From contig JABXKR010000287.1 in assembly GCA_013619145.1 (NCBI GenBank), forward strand, positions 1 to 55,762: a stretch of 55,762 nt of DNA, in the 5' to 3' direction. The notes under the pieces are model-generated. The model was not told the DNA's origin and did no database searches. It worked only from the letters and a program-made list of their open reading frames with translations. Position 1 is the stretch's first letter. Every line of letters begins with the position of its first letter. Shown here piece by piece: positions 15,777 to 25,200 of the stretch. This stretch comes from Psychromonas sp. Lineage in GTDB: Bacteria > Pseudomonadota > Gammaproteobacteria > Enterobacterales > Psychromonadaceae. The position numbers and the translations under genes were made by a program.

Positions 15777-16862
15777 ATGATAAAAAAAACGCTATTGCTC
15801 CCTTTTTTACTTTATCCGCCGGCGCCGTATGCGGCTACTTCTACAGTAAATAAAGATAACCTCGTGGAGATAAAGCAACGCTACAATATACAAACAGGTA
15901 TCCGCGCCGGCGATCAGTTAATTGATAATATGCTTCCGGTCGGCAGTCAGGGAGAGGGGTATCAGATCTATAAAGATCTGCATAATCTTTATAAAGGCAA
16001 GCCCAGTTACCGCTTTACAATGCAGGATAATCAAAAAACCAGGGTGGAACTATCGGCCCTGTTTGTGACCGATAAAGATATTGCGGCGCTTTCTCCTAAG
16101 CAGGTAGAAGAGCTGATAAATGCCAAATCGCTTTATCATTACGGCCAGGGGAAATCGACCCGTAACGGGGATACCTGGGTTTATAAATACGGATTATTGC
16201 TCCCCAAAGAGACAAACAGTCAATCTCAAGGCATTATTTCACAATGGCACGGCATTCCCGATCGCACAAGCGTGTTATCTCCTGATGGAAAAATAACAAA
16301 CTATTCGCTCAGCGAATTTAATTCCAGCATATTGACTAAGATGTATTTTAAAAAGGATAAAGGTATAGATATCGGTACAGGCAAAGCCAATGGTTATTTT
16401 GTGGACCAGGGGGGTTATCCACCTGTTGCATTAAAGATTGCTGATGGCTACCTGTATGTATCTATCCGTTCTGATAGTAAGCGTATTAGCGATAAAACAG
16501 ATAGAGTCAATCTTAAGCCGGCAGATTCAGGGCCAAAACAAAGTCGCAAACAGAGCAAAACTGTCTCTATCCCCTACACTTTCCCTTTAGCTGAGATACC
16601 GAAAGAGCAGTGGCTCGATTTAAAATGGGAGATCACCTGGTCTGAGTTTTATCCTGGCAATGAAAATAATCACAAGGGAGAAAAGGCAACTGAAGGGACT
16701 GTTAAATTATGGATTGATAACAAGCAAGTACTTAATTGGCAAGGTATTGTAGGTAATAACGACTATTACCCTCCCTATTTTAAATATGGTATTTATAAAG
16801 CAGGGGAGCACGGATTAACTATACAGCTGGCAGGTTTTGAGCAGTATAAATTAACTCGCTAA
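15777..16862 (+). CDS. Heparin lyase I-type polysaccharide lyase (PL13)
   Basis: 361 aa, about the size of Pedobacter heparinase I (384). An N-terminal signal peptide is seen (MIKKTLLLPFLLYPPAPYAA). Matches to PL13 that I recognise: GKPSYRF near residue 74, SLYHYGQGKSTR, the block IISQWHGIPDRT with the likely catalytic His158, a SPDGKITNYSLSEF region, VDQGGYPPVALKI, SDKTDRVN, and YFKYGIYKAG with the Tyr expected in the active site. PL13 cleaves heparin and highly sulfated heparan sulfate by beta-elimination, leaving a 4,5-unsaturated uronate. It is flanked by sulfatases upstream and by insertion sequence remnants downstream. Its last 15 or so codons are duplicated at 19309-19357. Substrate is by family, not proven. 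Confidence 0.85.
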   Translation: MIKKTLLLPFLLYPPAPYAATSTVNKDNLVEIKQRYNIQTGIRAGDQLIDNMLPVGSQGEGYQIYKDLHNLYKGKPSYRFTMQDNQKTRVELSALFVTDKDIAALSPKQVEELINAKSLYHYGQGKSTRNGDTWVYKYGLLLPKETNSQSQGIISQWHGIPDRTSVLSPDGKITNYSLSEFNSSILTKMYFKKDKGIDIGTGKANGYFVDQGGYPPVALKIADGYLYVSIRSDSKRISDKTDRVNLKPADSGPKQSRKQSKTVSIPYTFPLAEIPKEQWLDLKWEITWSEFYPGNENNHKGEKATEGTVKLWIDNKQVLNWQGIVGNNDYYPPYFKYGIYKAGEHGLTIQLAGFEQYKLTR

Positions 16863-16872
16863 CTGCTCATAT
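16824..16872 (+). repeat. Direct repeat: 3' end of PL13, functional copy
   Basis: Forty-nine bases covering the last codons and stop of PL13. They match 19309-19357 with two differences. The paired copy is an orphan gene tail. Confidence 0.9.
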
Positions 16873-16902
16873 AAGATATATTGCAGCAGCCGTAAAACAA
16901 AA

Positions 16903-16925
16903 ATGCCAGCCTGATAGGCTGGCAT
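16903..16925 (+). terminator. Hairpin terminator after PL13
   Basis: Perfect 10-bp stem atgccagcct/aggctggcat with a 3-nt loop. Only a weak T-tract follows on the plus strand; on the minus strand it is followed by tttttg, so it may serve either direction. Confidence 0.7.
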
Positions 16926-16930
16926 AAAAC

Positions 16931-17344
16931 TTAATCTATTGCAGTATTAGCTAAGGTGAGAAATCGATGGCGCCACAGAAAGGCTGTATTCTTGTCGATA
17001 CCACATAATGTAGCCGCTTTCCTAATGGTCAAACCGTCAATTAAAACTTGGGCGTACAGCAGCCATTTATCACGTTTACGCAACCTAGCGAGAGGAGATT
17101 TAGTGAATGAATTACATGTCTTTAGGCAGTAAGCACATCGATATCTTGGTAGGCCATGATTTCAGCCCCAAGGCCTTAAATGAGTAGATTCGCAATGTGG
17201 GCACTTGCGTAAAGTCGCCTTAATAGTTAACACCTCTTCAGTGGAAGTTTCACAAACCTCAAGCGTATGATGAAGACGTTGTCGCTGACTTGGGGATAAC
17301 TGTTTAAGCTGTTGTAAGAACGGAATAAATTGTTGTTCATTCAT
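16931..17344 (-). pseudogene. IS1595-type transposase remnant
   Basis: The frame begins MNEQQFIPFLQQLKQLSPSQ and continues to a zinc-ribbon motif CPHCESTHLRPWG. It then meets a TGA at 17162-17164 and goes on in the same frame: [56 protein letters not shown]. It ends at a TAA at 16931. These are the N-terminal zinc-binding and helix-turn-helix parts of an IS1595-family transposase. The catalytic DDE domain, about half the protein, is absent. One in-frame stop plus truncation shows a dead element. The upstream flank carries a possible terminal repeat near 17352-17372. Confidence 0.8.
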
Positions 17345-17397
17345 GAGTGTAACCCTGCATCGCTATTTACACATGAATTAAGTATGGTCGATTTACA

Positions 17398-17748
17398 ACA
17401 GTTTACTCAGACATAGCCAATAAAAACGTCATGAATCTTCATCTCAAACAAATATCGCAAGTAACTGAAAAAGGACGCCATGCTTTTGTCGTGATGGATG
17501 GTGCTGGGTGGCATACCGATGATGTAGCCGATGACTTTGGCAATGTCAGTGTCCTCAAACTTCCACCCTATTCTCCAGAGTTGAACCCAATCGAACAGGT
17601 ATGGATCTGGATGAGACAACACTGTTTAGCGAATCAAGCTTTCAATGATTATAACTATATTGTTGATAAAGTTTGCGCTGCTTGGAATCAATTTTTAGAA
17701 AGTAGCCAAAGGGTAGCAAAATGTGTTCAAGAGATTGGATCCAACTAA
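17398..17748 (+). pseudogene. IS630-type transposase C-terminal remnant
   Basis: Open frame with a start-like ATG at 17431, but related sequence extends upstream to about 17398 (VYSDIANKNV). The visible part has VVMDGAGWHTDD, which carries the second catalytic Asp of the DDE domain. It also has LKLPPYSPELNPIEQVWIWM with the Glu, and a normal IS630 C-terminus. The N-terminal helix-turn-helix half and the first Asp are missing. The remnant abuts the IS1595 remnant head to head. It cannot encode an active transposase. Confidence 0.85.
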
Positions 17749-17808
17749 TCAGTTAATTTTACAGATTGGTATAATGCAAGCAGGGCCCCCGTGATAACGG
17801 TAAGTAAC

Positions 17809-18079
17809 TCAGGTATCAGCTGAGATAGCTTTAGGCTCGTTAGGGATAGCAATGAATTCATCAGTCTCATTGACGGAAGTCGCTTGTTTACACCAATTAT
17901 GGGAGGTTGAATCAGCAGTGTTTAATGCCGTTTTGATTTGCCTCGATGAATAATATTGAGATAGTTCAACTGTTTTATCTTTTTAGTGGTGAGGTGTTTT
18001 TTCTCTGGGATATTTACGGGTTAAGCGCCCATTGTTGAAATTCAGATGCAAGACTGCTGAGTTTATTTTGATTTGTCAT
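17809..18079 (-). pseudogene. IS66-type accessory ORF (TnpA-like) remnant
   Basis: On the minus strand an ATG at 18079, after AAGGGC, starts MTNQNKLSSLASEFQQWALN, which then hits a stop. In another frame the similarity resumes as RKYPREKTPHH, crosses a second stop at 17983-17985, and runs KDKTVELSQYYSSRQIKTAL to a final stop at 17809. This is the layout of the small first ORF of IS66-family elements. At least one frameshift and one stop make it a pseudogene. The tnpB and tnpC genes are absent. Assignment rests on recall of the family pattern. Confidence 0.5.
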
Positions 18080-18181
18080 ATTGCCCTTAGGCACGCACTC
18101 GTTGAACAATCAATCCTCGTTAAATTCAGCACTATGTAACGAGATATTAACCTTTTAAACTAAATTATCATCTAATTAAGA

Positions 18182-19033
18182 TTACAATTCGAGATAAGAT
18201 ACAATCTTATTTTCTATGGCTTCTGCCCAAATTTGATAACCTTTTGCATTTGGATGCAAAAGATCTGGCATGATATCTTCGTGGAGCATACCGTCCCCAT
18301 CAAGAAAAAGCGCGTAGATATTAATATATTCAACAAAAGGATACTTTGTTGCTAGTTTTTCGATAAGAATATTTGCTTGGTTATTATTAATACGCTTTTT
18401 ATCATATCTATCTTTTCCGCGAGGAAAAATGCCATGCAGTAAAATATCAGTTTTAGGGGATTGTCTATGTATTGATTGGATAATTGCTTGAATTCCATTA
18501 GTAATTTCAACAGGGGAGTCTCCATGTCCAGTATTGTTGGTACCAGCCATAAGAATGACGAGTTTTGGTGATATTTCATTAAAAATACCATTTTCAATTC
18601 GCCATAATATATTTTCAGTAGCATCCCCGCCACTACCAATATTGATAGTTTTTCGGTGAGAATAGTACTTACGCCAAATTTCGGGAGCATACCCTTTCAA
18701 TGGCCAATGCTCTGTAATTGAGTCCCCGATAAAAAGTAATTTACAATCAGGCATATTTCTGGTTGCTTGAATTTGCCGACCATATTTCTCTAACCACATA
18801 ACAATATGGTCTTCGTAATTTGGATTGTCAGAACGAATAACCGGTATCGTTGATTTACTACGTACCATTCTTTCTTTTTTACTTTTAAAGGGTAGTTTCT
18901 GTGAGTTTTCACTCACAGACTTCACATCAAAATTTTCTACATTTAACTCTGCAGCTTGACTAAAAACAGAGACAAATAATAGGAAGGTGGCCAATAAAGC
19001 CAAAAGCCCAGTTAACCTCTTGATTATTAACAT
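18182..19033 (-). CDS. Secreted SGNH/GDSL-family hydrolase
   Basis: 283 aa. The N-terminus MLIIKRLTGLLALLATFLLF ends with a probable signal peptidase site after SQAA, so the enzyme is exported. All four SGNH blocks are visible: block I LLFIGDSITEHW with the nucleophile Ser, block II GSGGDATENILWRIENG, block III LMAGTNNTGHGD with Asn, and block V DLLHPNAKGY with Asp and His. It resembles the platelet-activating-factor acetylhydrolase beta/gamma branch, which includes carbohydrate esterases. It may remove acetyl groups from a glycan, but no substrate can be given. It stands alone on the minus strand between the IS remnants and a long non-coding stretch. Confidence 0.82.
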   Translation of the reverse strand: MLIIKRLTGLLALLATFLLFVSVFSQAAELNVENFDVKSVSENSQKLPFKSKKERMVRSKSTIPVIRSDNPNYEDHIVMWLEKYGRQIQATRNMPDCKLLFIGDSITEHWPLKGYAPEIWRKYYSHRKTINIGSGGDATENILWRIENGIFNEISPKLVILMAGTNNTGHGDSPVEITNGIQAIIQSIHRQSPKTDILLHGIFPRGKDRYDKKRINNNQANILIEKLATKYPFVEYINIYALFLDGDGMLHEDIMPDLLHPNAKGYQIWAEAIENKIVSYLEL

Positions 19034-19589
19034 TTATTCTACCTTGATAAATTAAAACTTACTGATTAATAATAAATAGATGGTGGCAAAAAGATCTACT
19101 TAAACTGAATTCTAATAAATAGTATGCGTAATTTAATCGAAGAAATATTAACGTGACATTTCACGCCATATACTTTTCTTATATCACGGATTAAACAACC
19201 ATACATTTATACATATAGTCACAGTTTCACATTAGCTAATGCTTCTCCCACTTGTCCGTTGTCGCAACGCAAGCTCAATTTGCCACTCAACAGTTGCTTG
19301 TATCTATTCAGCTGGCGGGTTTTGAGCAGTATAAGTTAACTCGCTAACTGCTCATATGGCGTTTCTGATTACAAACAAAAAAGCCCTAGCAGTTAACTGA
19401 CAGGACTTATCTTAACTGCAACTTATACTATCGATTTACTCAACGGATTCATGGTTAACTTTATATCTAATTTATTAATATATTGTTTAAAAAAAGAATC
19501 CTAGAATAAGGTTAGCCAATGATGAACTTAAATTAATTTAAGCCCATCATTGATATAAATTGAACCTAACTCTGATTAATTAAGTCAAC
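19034..19589. other. Intergenic stretch with an orphan PL13 tail
   Basis: About 550 AT-rich bases without an intact gene. Positions 19309-19357 repeat the 3' end of PL13 and encode IQLAGFEQYKLTR plus a stop on the plus strand. Around 19378-19412 an imperfect hairpin (aagccct/aggactt) may act as a terminator. An imperfect hairpin near 19518-19552 (aatgatg/catcatt) may terminate the large leftward lipoprotein gene. Confidence 0.6.
19309..19357 (+). repeat. Direct repeat: orphan copy of the PL13 3' end
   Basis: Forty-nine bases, 47 identical to 16824-16872, including the stop codon. No PL13 sequence precedes it. The two copies flank the insertion sequence remnants and the SGNH gene. Confidence 0.9.
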
Positions 19590-21896
19590 TTATTTTACAC
19601 AGCTTACAAAAAGTGGACTATCTATAGCCGCATTACCAGTTGATGAGCCCACATTATACATACGGATTATATAAGTCTTATCAATATTGTTACCTGCTAT
19701 GTACTTTGTCGCAGAAGCATAAGTAACACGAGGTGTAGTATCTGTTGCTCCTGTATCATCAGTACTGACCGGCCAACCGAATACCCGACTCATATAAATA
19801 TCTTTAGCAAAGGCTGTGTTATCACTATCTTTACTATCATAAGTAGATGAAATAACGTTCTTCGTTAAATTATTTAAGCTGTCAGCACCGACTATTGGAG
19901 GGTTATTATCGTAGCCTTCATCAACTGAATACATATTATTCAGATAAGTCTCTAGGGCTGATGCACTTCTTGAAAGATATCCCTCTGGTAAGTGCCATTC
20001 TCCACTATCTGTATATAAGTTACGACAAACATTCAATGCATCTTTACTGCCAGAGTTATCATGTACAAACAAAGCCCATTCGATGCCATTGATTGGTGTT
20101 GAGTGTTGAGCGGTAGGAATACTCGCACCAAAACCTGCTTGTGCTTTTAACGTTGACTCAGCAACAGTTAATGAGCGGTGGTAAGTTGCATCACCAAATT
20201 GATATGTTCTAATAGGCTCAACTGCACGTTTACTTGCATCATTAGCATCGACATATAGACCGCCATCTACATCGCTGTAGTCTGCAGCATTAGCACACTT
20301 TTCACCATGCTCAGTAGTTAAACAATATTGAACATCTTTACCAATAAAGTTACGCGCATCAAGTCCATCACCGCGGTCTACCCAGTCAAAATCGTTAGCC
20401 GTACCTTCACGAACACCAATTTTGTAAGTAACGCCAGTAAATTGAACTGTCGGGTTATCATTAGCTCCAACTTCAGCACCGTTTTGATTGCTTACGTCAA
20501 CCTTCCATTCACCTGTATCCGCAGCTTCAGTGTAACCGACAACAACCGCAGTCAGTGTTTGATCATATTCCAATACACCGCTTAGTTTAATGCCCATCGG
20601 CGTTACATCAGCAGAGCACTCTTTAAGGCCAGGTGTGCCTAATGCTGTTTTTGGTGTCACACAGAAGCTAATCGTTTGACCAACATCTGCTTGAGTAAGC
20701 GGGTACTCACAAGCCTGAGCCGGTGTACACTCTGGCTGTTCAACACCTGCTACAATCCAGTTGCCAGTTGAGTCACCTTCGGAAGCCGATTCAGACTGAG
20801 TGTAGGTATAGCTGCTTACAAGCACTTCGCCAGCTTCAGCGATACCGCCAACAGACTGAACAGTCGCAACTACATCAGAAGCAACAGGAGGAACTTCCAC
20901 TTTCATGGTTATATTCATAGCAGCAGAACATGCTTCAATGCCATCGCTTGGATCACCGGTTGCGGCAACAGGCGTTACACAAAAAGTAAGATCGGTATCT
21001 TCATCTGCACCTACAGCCAGATAACTGCTATCTGTTGCAGCAGAAATAGCTTCAGAATCACGTTTCCAAACGACTGTTGTTGAGCCCTCAAGATCGCCAT
21101 CAGCATCAACAAAGTCATAACTACCGGTTAATGTAGCACCGACAAACGGGTCACCCGTAATCGCGGTATTCTGCGCTTCAGGAGCAGATCCCTCTTTCGC
21201 TAAAACATTAGCGGTGGCAACAGAACAGCTCTCATCACCTCGTACAGGTTGTTCCTCACTGGTTACAGGACTAACACAAAATTTAACCGCTTTACCTTCG
21301 CTTTGGTTTGCTAATAATACTAATGTCTGGGCAGATGCATCAGCAATTAAGCTGTTATCAGCATACCAGGTAAATACTGTATTACCCTCACTGATACCAT
21401 CGGCATGCGTATAATCATAACTACCCGTTAAGGTATCACCAACTGTTGGCGTGACATTATCTAACTGAACATTATCTGCCACAGGTTTTTCACCTAGCAC
21501 ATCATTAACTACACGTGCCGCACTACAGTCTTCTTCACCAACATTACTAATAGAACCTTGTGCCACTGGGATAACACAAAACTTAACATTTTCTCCCATT
21601 AGCTCATAAGTTAATTCAAGAGTTTGTTCTGTGCTAAGTTCAGTTTCATTTTCATCGCGCCAGCTGTAAAGGCTGACACCTTCTGGACGTGCAATTGGAT
21701 TCGGATCAAAATACTGGTATGCACCTTTTGCCTCAAGCCCCACATGCAATGCAGGAATGGTCATCTCACCTTTAATAATCGGCGGGTAAATATTGTTATT
21801 ATCATCATTAATATCTTTATTGTCTTCTGCACCGCAGCCAGCCAAAAGAGCTACAACGGCTAACGCCAGCGTACTTTTTTTATAGTTCATATTCAT
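19590..21896 (-). CDS. Large Ig-like-repeat lipoprotein, candidate surface glycan-binding protein
   Basis: About 768 aa from the ATG at 21896; two neighbouring in-frame ATGs (21902, 21890) and a longer frame from 21935 exist, and GTAGAG spacing best fits 21896. The signal NYKKSTLALAVVALLAGCG has a clear lipobox. After an Asp/Asn-rich linker come at least four related beta-sandwich repeats of about 95 residues. Each has a core like VGDTLTGSYDYTHADG, a Trp, and VKFCVSPV or TFCVTPV with a paired Cys further on. The C-terminal 250 residues hold GIEWALFVHDNSGSKDALNV, then GEWHLPEGYLS, similar in style to DUF1566/Lcl-type C-terminal domains, and end FVSCVK. Probably outer-membrane anchored. Placement next to two PL8 lyases suggests substrate binding. 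Function unproven. Confidence 0.75.
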   Translation of the reverse strand: MNMNYKKSTLALAVVALLAGCGAEDNKDINDDNNNIYPPIIKGEMTIPALHVGLEAKGAYQYFDPNPIARPEGVSLYSWRDENETELSTEQTLELTYELMGENVKFCVIPVAQGSISNVGEEDCSAARVVNDVLGEKPVADNVQLDNVTPTVGDTLTGSYDYTHADGISEGNTVFTWYADNSLIADASAQTLVLLANQSEGKAVKFCVSPVTSEEQPVRGDESCSVATANVLAKEGSAPEAQNTAITGDPFVGATLTGSYDFVDADGDLEGSTTVVWKRDSEAISAATDSSYLAVGADEDTDLTFCVTPVAATGDPSDGIEACSAAMNITMKVEVPPVASDVVATVQSVGGIAEAGEVLVSSYTYTQSESASEGDSTGNWIVAGVEQPECTPAQACEYPLTQADVGQTISFCVTPKTALGTPGLKECSADVTPMGIKLSGVLEYDQTLTAVVVGYTEAADTGEWKVDVSNQNGAEVGANDNPTVQFTGVTYKIGVREGTANDFDWVDRGDGLDARNFIGKDVQYCLTTEHGEKCANAADYSDVDGGLYVDANDASKRAVEPIRTYQFGDATYHRSLTVAESTLKAQAGFGASIPTAQHSTPINGIEWALFVHDNSGSKDALNVCRNLYTDSGEWHLPEGYLSRSASALETYLNNMYSVDEGYDNNPPIVGADSLNNLTKNVISSTYDSKDSDNTAFAKDIYMSRVFGWPVSTDDTGATDTTPRVTYASATKYIAGNNIDKTYIIRMYNVGSSTGNAAIDSPLFVSCVK

Positions 21897-22052
21897 ATTC
21901 ATCTCTACTTTTGCATTGTTGTCTTTAAGCATCAAAACTAGGCATATACCCAGGCCACTTTCTTCTCGCCTGACTTACAGACGCTAAACGAAAATTCGTA
22001 TCTGCAAGTGGTTTGGGTATCGATTAGCCACATTCAAAAATGTAAACACAAG

Positions 22053-22139
22053 GTTTCGAACCCTTTCGATACTAATATAAACCGCCCTAACAACCTTTGT
22101 AAGCTTTCGCTATTGATTTTGTGATCTAGCAAGCGAAAG
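22053..22139. promoter_or_regulatory. Candidate AgaR-type operators upstream of the Ig-repeat lipoprotein
   Basis: gtttcgaaccctttcgat at 22053-22070 holds two TTTCGA units exactly 10 bp apart, as upstream of agaR. Further upstream, ctttcgc (22104-22110) and gcgaaag (22133-22139) form an inverted pair across a 22-bp spacer. That spacer includes tgtgatct, half a CRP-like site. Confidence 0.55.
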
Positions 22140-22176
22140 AATACAAAAACAAGTCAGCGACCAAACGAAACCAAAC

Positions 22177-22200
22177 AAAACGCCTCGAGTGAGGCGTTTT
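22177..22200 (-). terminator. Terminator after the first PL8 gene
   Basis: Perfect stem aaaacgcctc/gaggcgtttt with a 4-nt loop, T-rich on both sides. It lies 13 bp past the PL8 stop on the minus strand and upstream of the lipoprotein promoter. Confidence 0.8.
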
Positions 22201-22212
22201 TATTCTGACGAA

Positions 22213-25200
22213 TTATGCCGGGTCCATATCGATCTGCACCGGAATACCATCTATACAATTAACCGTCACAACAGTTCTGGCTCCCTTGCGCTTAACCGCT
22301 ACATTATCCATTGGCGAAGCAAGCTTCCAGGCACCTTTCAAGGTAACAGAGACCGGCACAACCTGGCTTAAGGTGTGTTTTTCCATATTCAGATCTGGAT
22401 TTGCCACACTCATCTCCAGCTTATCCGCACTGCCTTTAACCATCACCACAGAGGAGGTACTGATCGAACGTACCCATTGATCTGATGTTCTGACAAAGGT
22501 AAATGCGGTATAGCCGGTAACACCCGTTGTTTTATCACGCACGATATGTGCAGCACCATCTTGACGAATAATCTCATAGGGACGACTTTCCTCTTCCTGC
22601 ATCTGCTCAGCAAGCTGCTGCATTTTTTCCGGTGTCGCATCTAACGTAATGATATATTCATACTCGCCGCCGCTTGGCGCATTACCGTGATCAATCCAGG
22701 CAGAAGCAAAGTTGCCAAAGGTTGGTTGTTTTTTCTGATTGTCGCGAGATTCCTGCTCCTGACGACGTACATTAACTTCGCCCCCTTTCACCACATAATA
22801 ACCATTACCCATACCGTCAATAAGCCAGTCGCCCTTTTCCAACTGAGCTTCAAACGGGAACTCATTGATCAACTGACCATTTAGCCATAATGGCTGGGTT
22901 TTATCTGTTAGACCATACTGGAACAGGGTAGTTTCAGTCGGGAACTTACTATTACTGTTAGTAATATTAGAGCCAACCAAAACTAAACGATCCTCAAAAC
23001 TAAATACTGACTTCTTCGCAGTAAAGCTTGGATCAATAAAATCAGGCCATTTATCAGGATTCTCTAAAGTGAAACCGAATGCACCATATTTCCCTTTCAG
23101 ATCCGTAGCACCACTGAAACGGGAGTCATTGAGTAACATCGTTGTATGTTTGCGCGGTGCCTCTAACTTTTCCCAAGGTAAATGAATGGTCGTAGCACCC
23201 GGCATACGGTTCCAATCCCAGCCGTTTTCATCATAACCAAACTCTTTTTCCGCACCCCATTTCTGGATCTGTACTGAACCATGGCTCTGATAACGACCAT
23301 AACGGTTGGCATTATGATATATCTCAGATGACCAGACATAACGGTTAAACCCTTTCATGGTGACCATTTTATCGTTATGACGATAGATGCCCATTGCCGC
23401 ATAGTTAAAGGTGTAAGCGCCCTGAGGGTGACTTTCTGCTGTAAATTGCTGACTTAAATCGCTTTTCGCCTTTTTAGGCTGCTCTTCAAGCAGACGTAAA
23501 TAAGCCTCTGCCAACTCCTTATCCACGCCAGAACCATCAACACCCGCAAGGGCTAACCAGCGATAACCTTCAGTAACTTTTTTCAAGCTCACATTAAAGA
23601 AAGGACGACGACCATTGGTACCGACACCAGGGTTGGGATTACTGTAAACCCGCGCCGCAAGCATAACCTTTTTCAGGTACTGACGGGCAGGCTCACTCAA
23701 CTCAAAAGAGCTGTCACTTAACAGATAAGCGATATTCGCAGCGGACTTAAATGCGGCAAACGAATAACCGGGGTAGTTACCTTTATGTCGGAACGCGGTA
23801 CCATCCGGGCGGAAGCCGTCACCGTAACCTACAGGCGTCTGTTCCATATTACCTGAGATAAATTTAGCAAACTTATGCATCAAAGCAACCTGTCGGTCTT
23901 CCCCCTCCTCCGTTAATAACATAGCAATATGGGCAAGAGCCAGGGTATTATAGTAATCCATATCCGAACTCTTCGGGCCGACTCTCATATCAAAACCACG
24001 CTCTTTAAACTCACGTGCATACCAGAGTAATGATGCATGGATAGGTTTTAATAAACCTGCTTCATGTAGAGGCTTTTCCATCAGCAACATAGATGAGTAC
24101 CAACTACGACCTGAATATCCCCAGTGATGGGTTGCCACTAATGAACTACCGTGAGTAAAGCCCTGGTCTAACAGATGCTCTGACATCAGCAGATACTTAT
24201 CCAGCATCTCCTGGCGTATTTCTGCATCGTCACTGTTATTCCAAACCTGCGCTATTTTTTCCATCAGCTCAACGTATTTACGCAGATTCACATATTCATG
24301 GACTAAATGCTTATCTTGTTCGCTAAGTCTCTCTTTCTGATAGATGGTTAACTGTTTCTTGGTAACCAGATGCGCCCCGCTGATAACCCCATCTTCTTTT
24401 TTAAGGTTATAAGCCTGGTATTTTTTGCGAATACTTTTTACCATTTTTTTTGATGCTTTAAAATCTGCAAGATAATAATCCAACAGACCCTGTTTAACCT
24501 TAGCAAGAGAAGCTACCTCTTCAGCTGTCGCGGCTGGTAACTGCTCAGGCAGTTCATAATCAATTTCCGGCACAGTCTCCGCCGTTTTCACATGGTTATC
24601 AGACCATTGATAACGGTAATCATCAATACTGACCATCAGACGGTCAATATATATTTTGCCGGCTTCAGATGCATTCTCGACAGTAAGCGTCAGCCCGTCC
24701 ATCTCAGCTGAAGTCATACCCTGCATATCACGATGGAAGGCCACTCCTGGTGAACGCCAGCCAGTGAAGTTCAACTTCATGGTAAATTCACTGCCTGAGC
24801 CGAACTCGAATTTCAACTCTCCATCACTGGCTTTTTCATTGTAGATCCAGCCAGAAAATACGGTCCATGATTTACGGCCATAAGCCTGAAAAGCTTCTTT
24901 AGGCGTGTAGTAATATAATTTTTTATCTAAGGTTAAGCTATCACCCGGCTGCCAGTCCCACTCCAGAGACTGTTTACCATTAATAAAACGTTTGTCTGTT
25001 AATTTAATTTGTGAGGTTTCTGACGCACTGATAAATTCAGGCAGCAGCTCTTCTTCAAAAGAGATGATCTGCGCCTGCATCGGATCACGCTGCTTAACTT
25101 CAACAACAGCTTCTTGAGCTGCGACTTCTACAACAGGCTCTTGAGCTGTGACTTCAATCGCATTTGCAACTGGAGCAGCTGCAGTTACAGCTTTTGTCTC

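Noticed and set aside
17407-17622. 71-codon minus-strand frame over the IS630 remnant
   Set aside because: It is antisense to well-conserved transposase sequence.
11343-22131. CRP binding sites near 11343, 22121 and 29967
   Set aside because: Only half-sites resembling TGTGATC are visible; the second half is poor, so they are mentioned in passing and not called.
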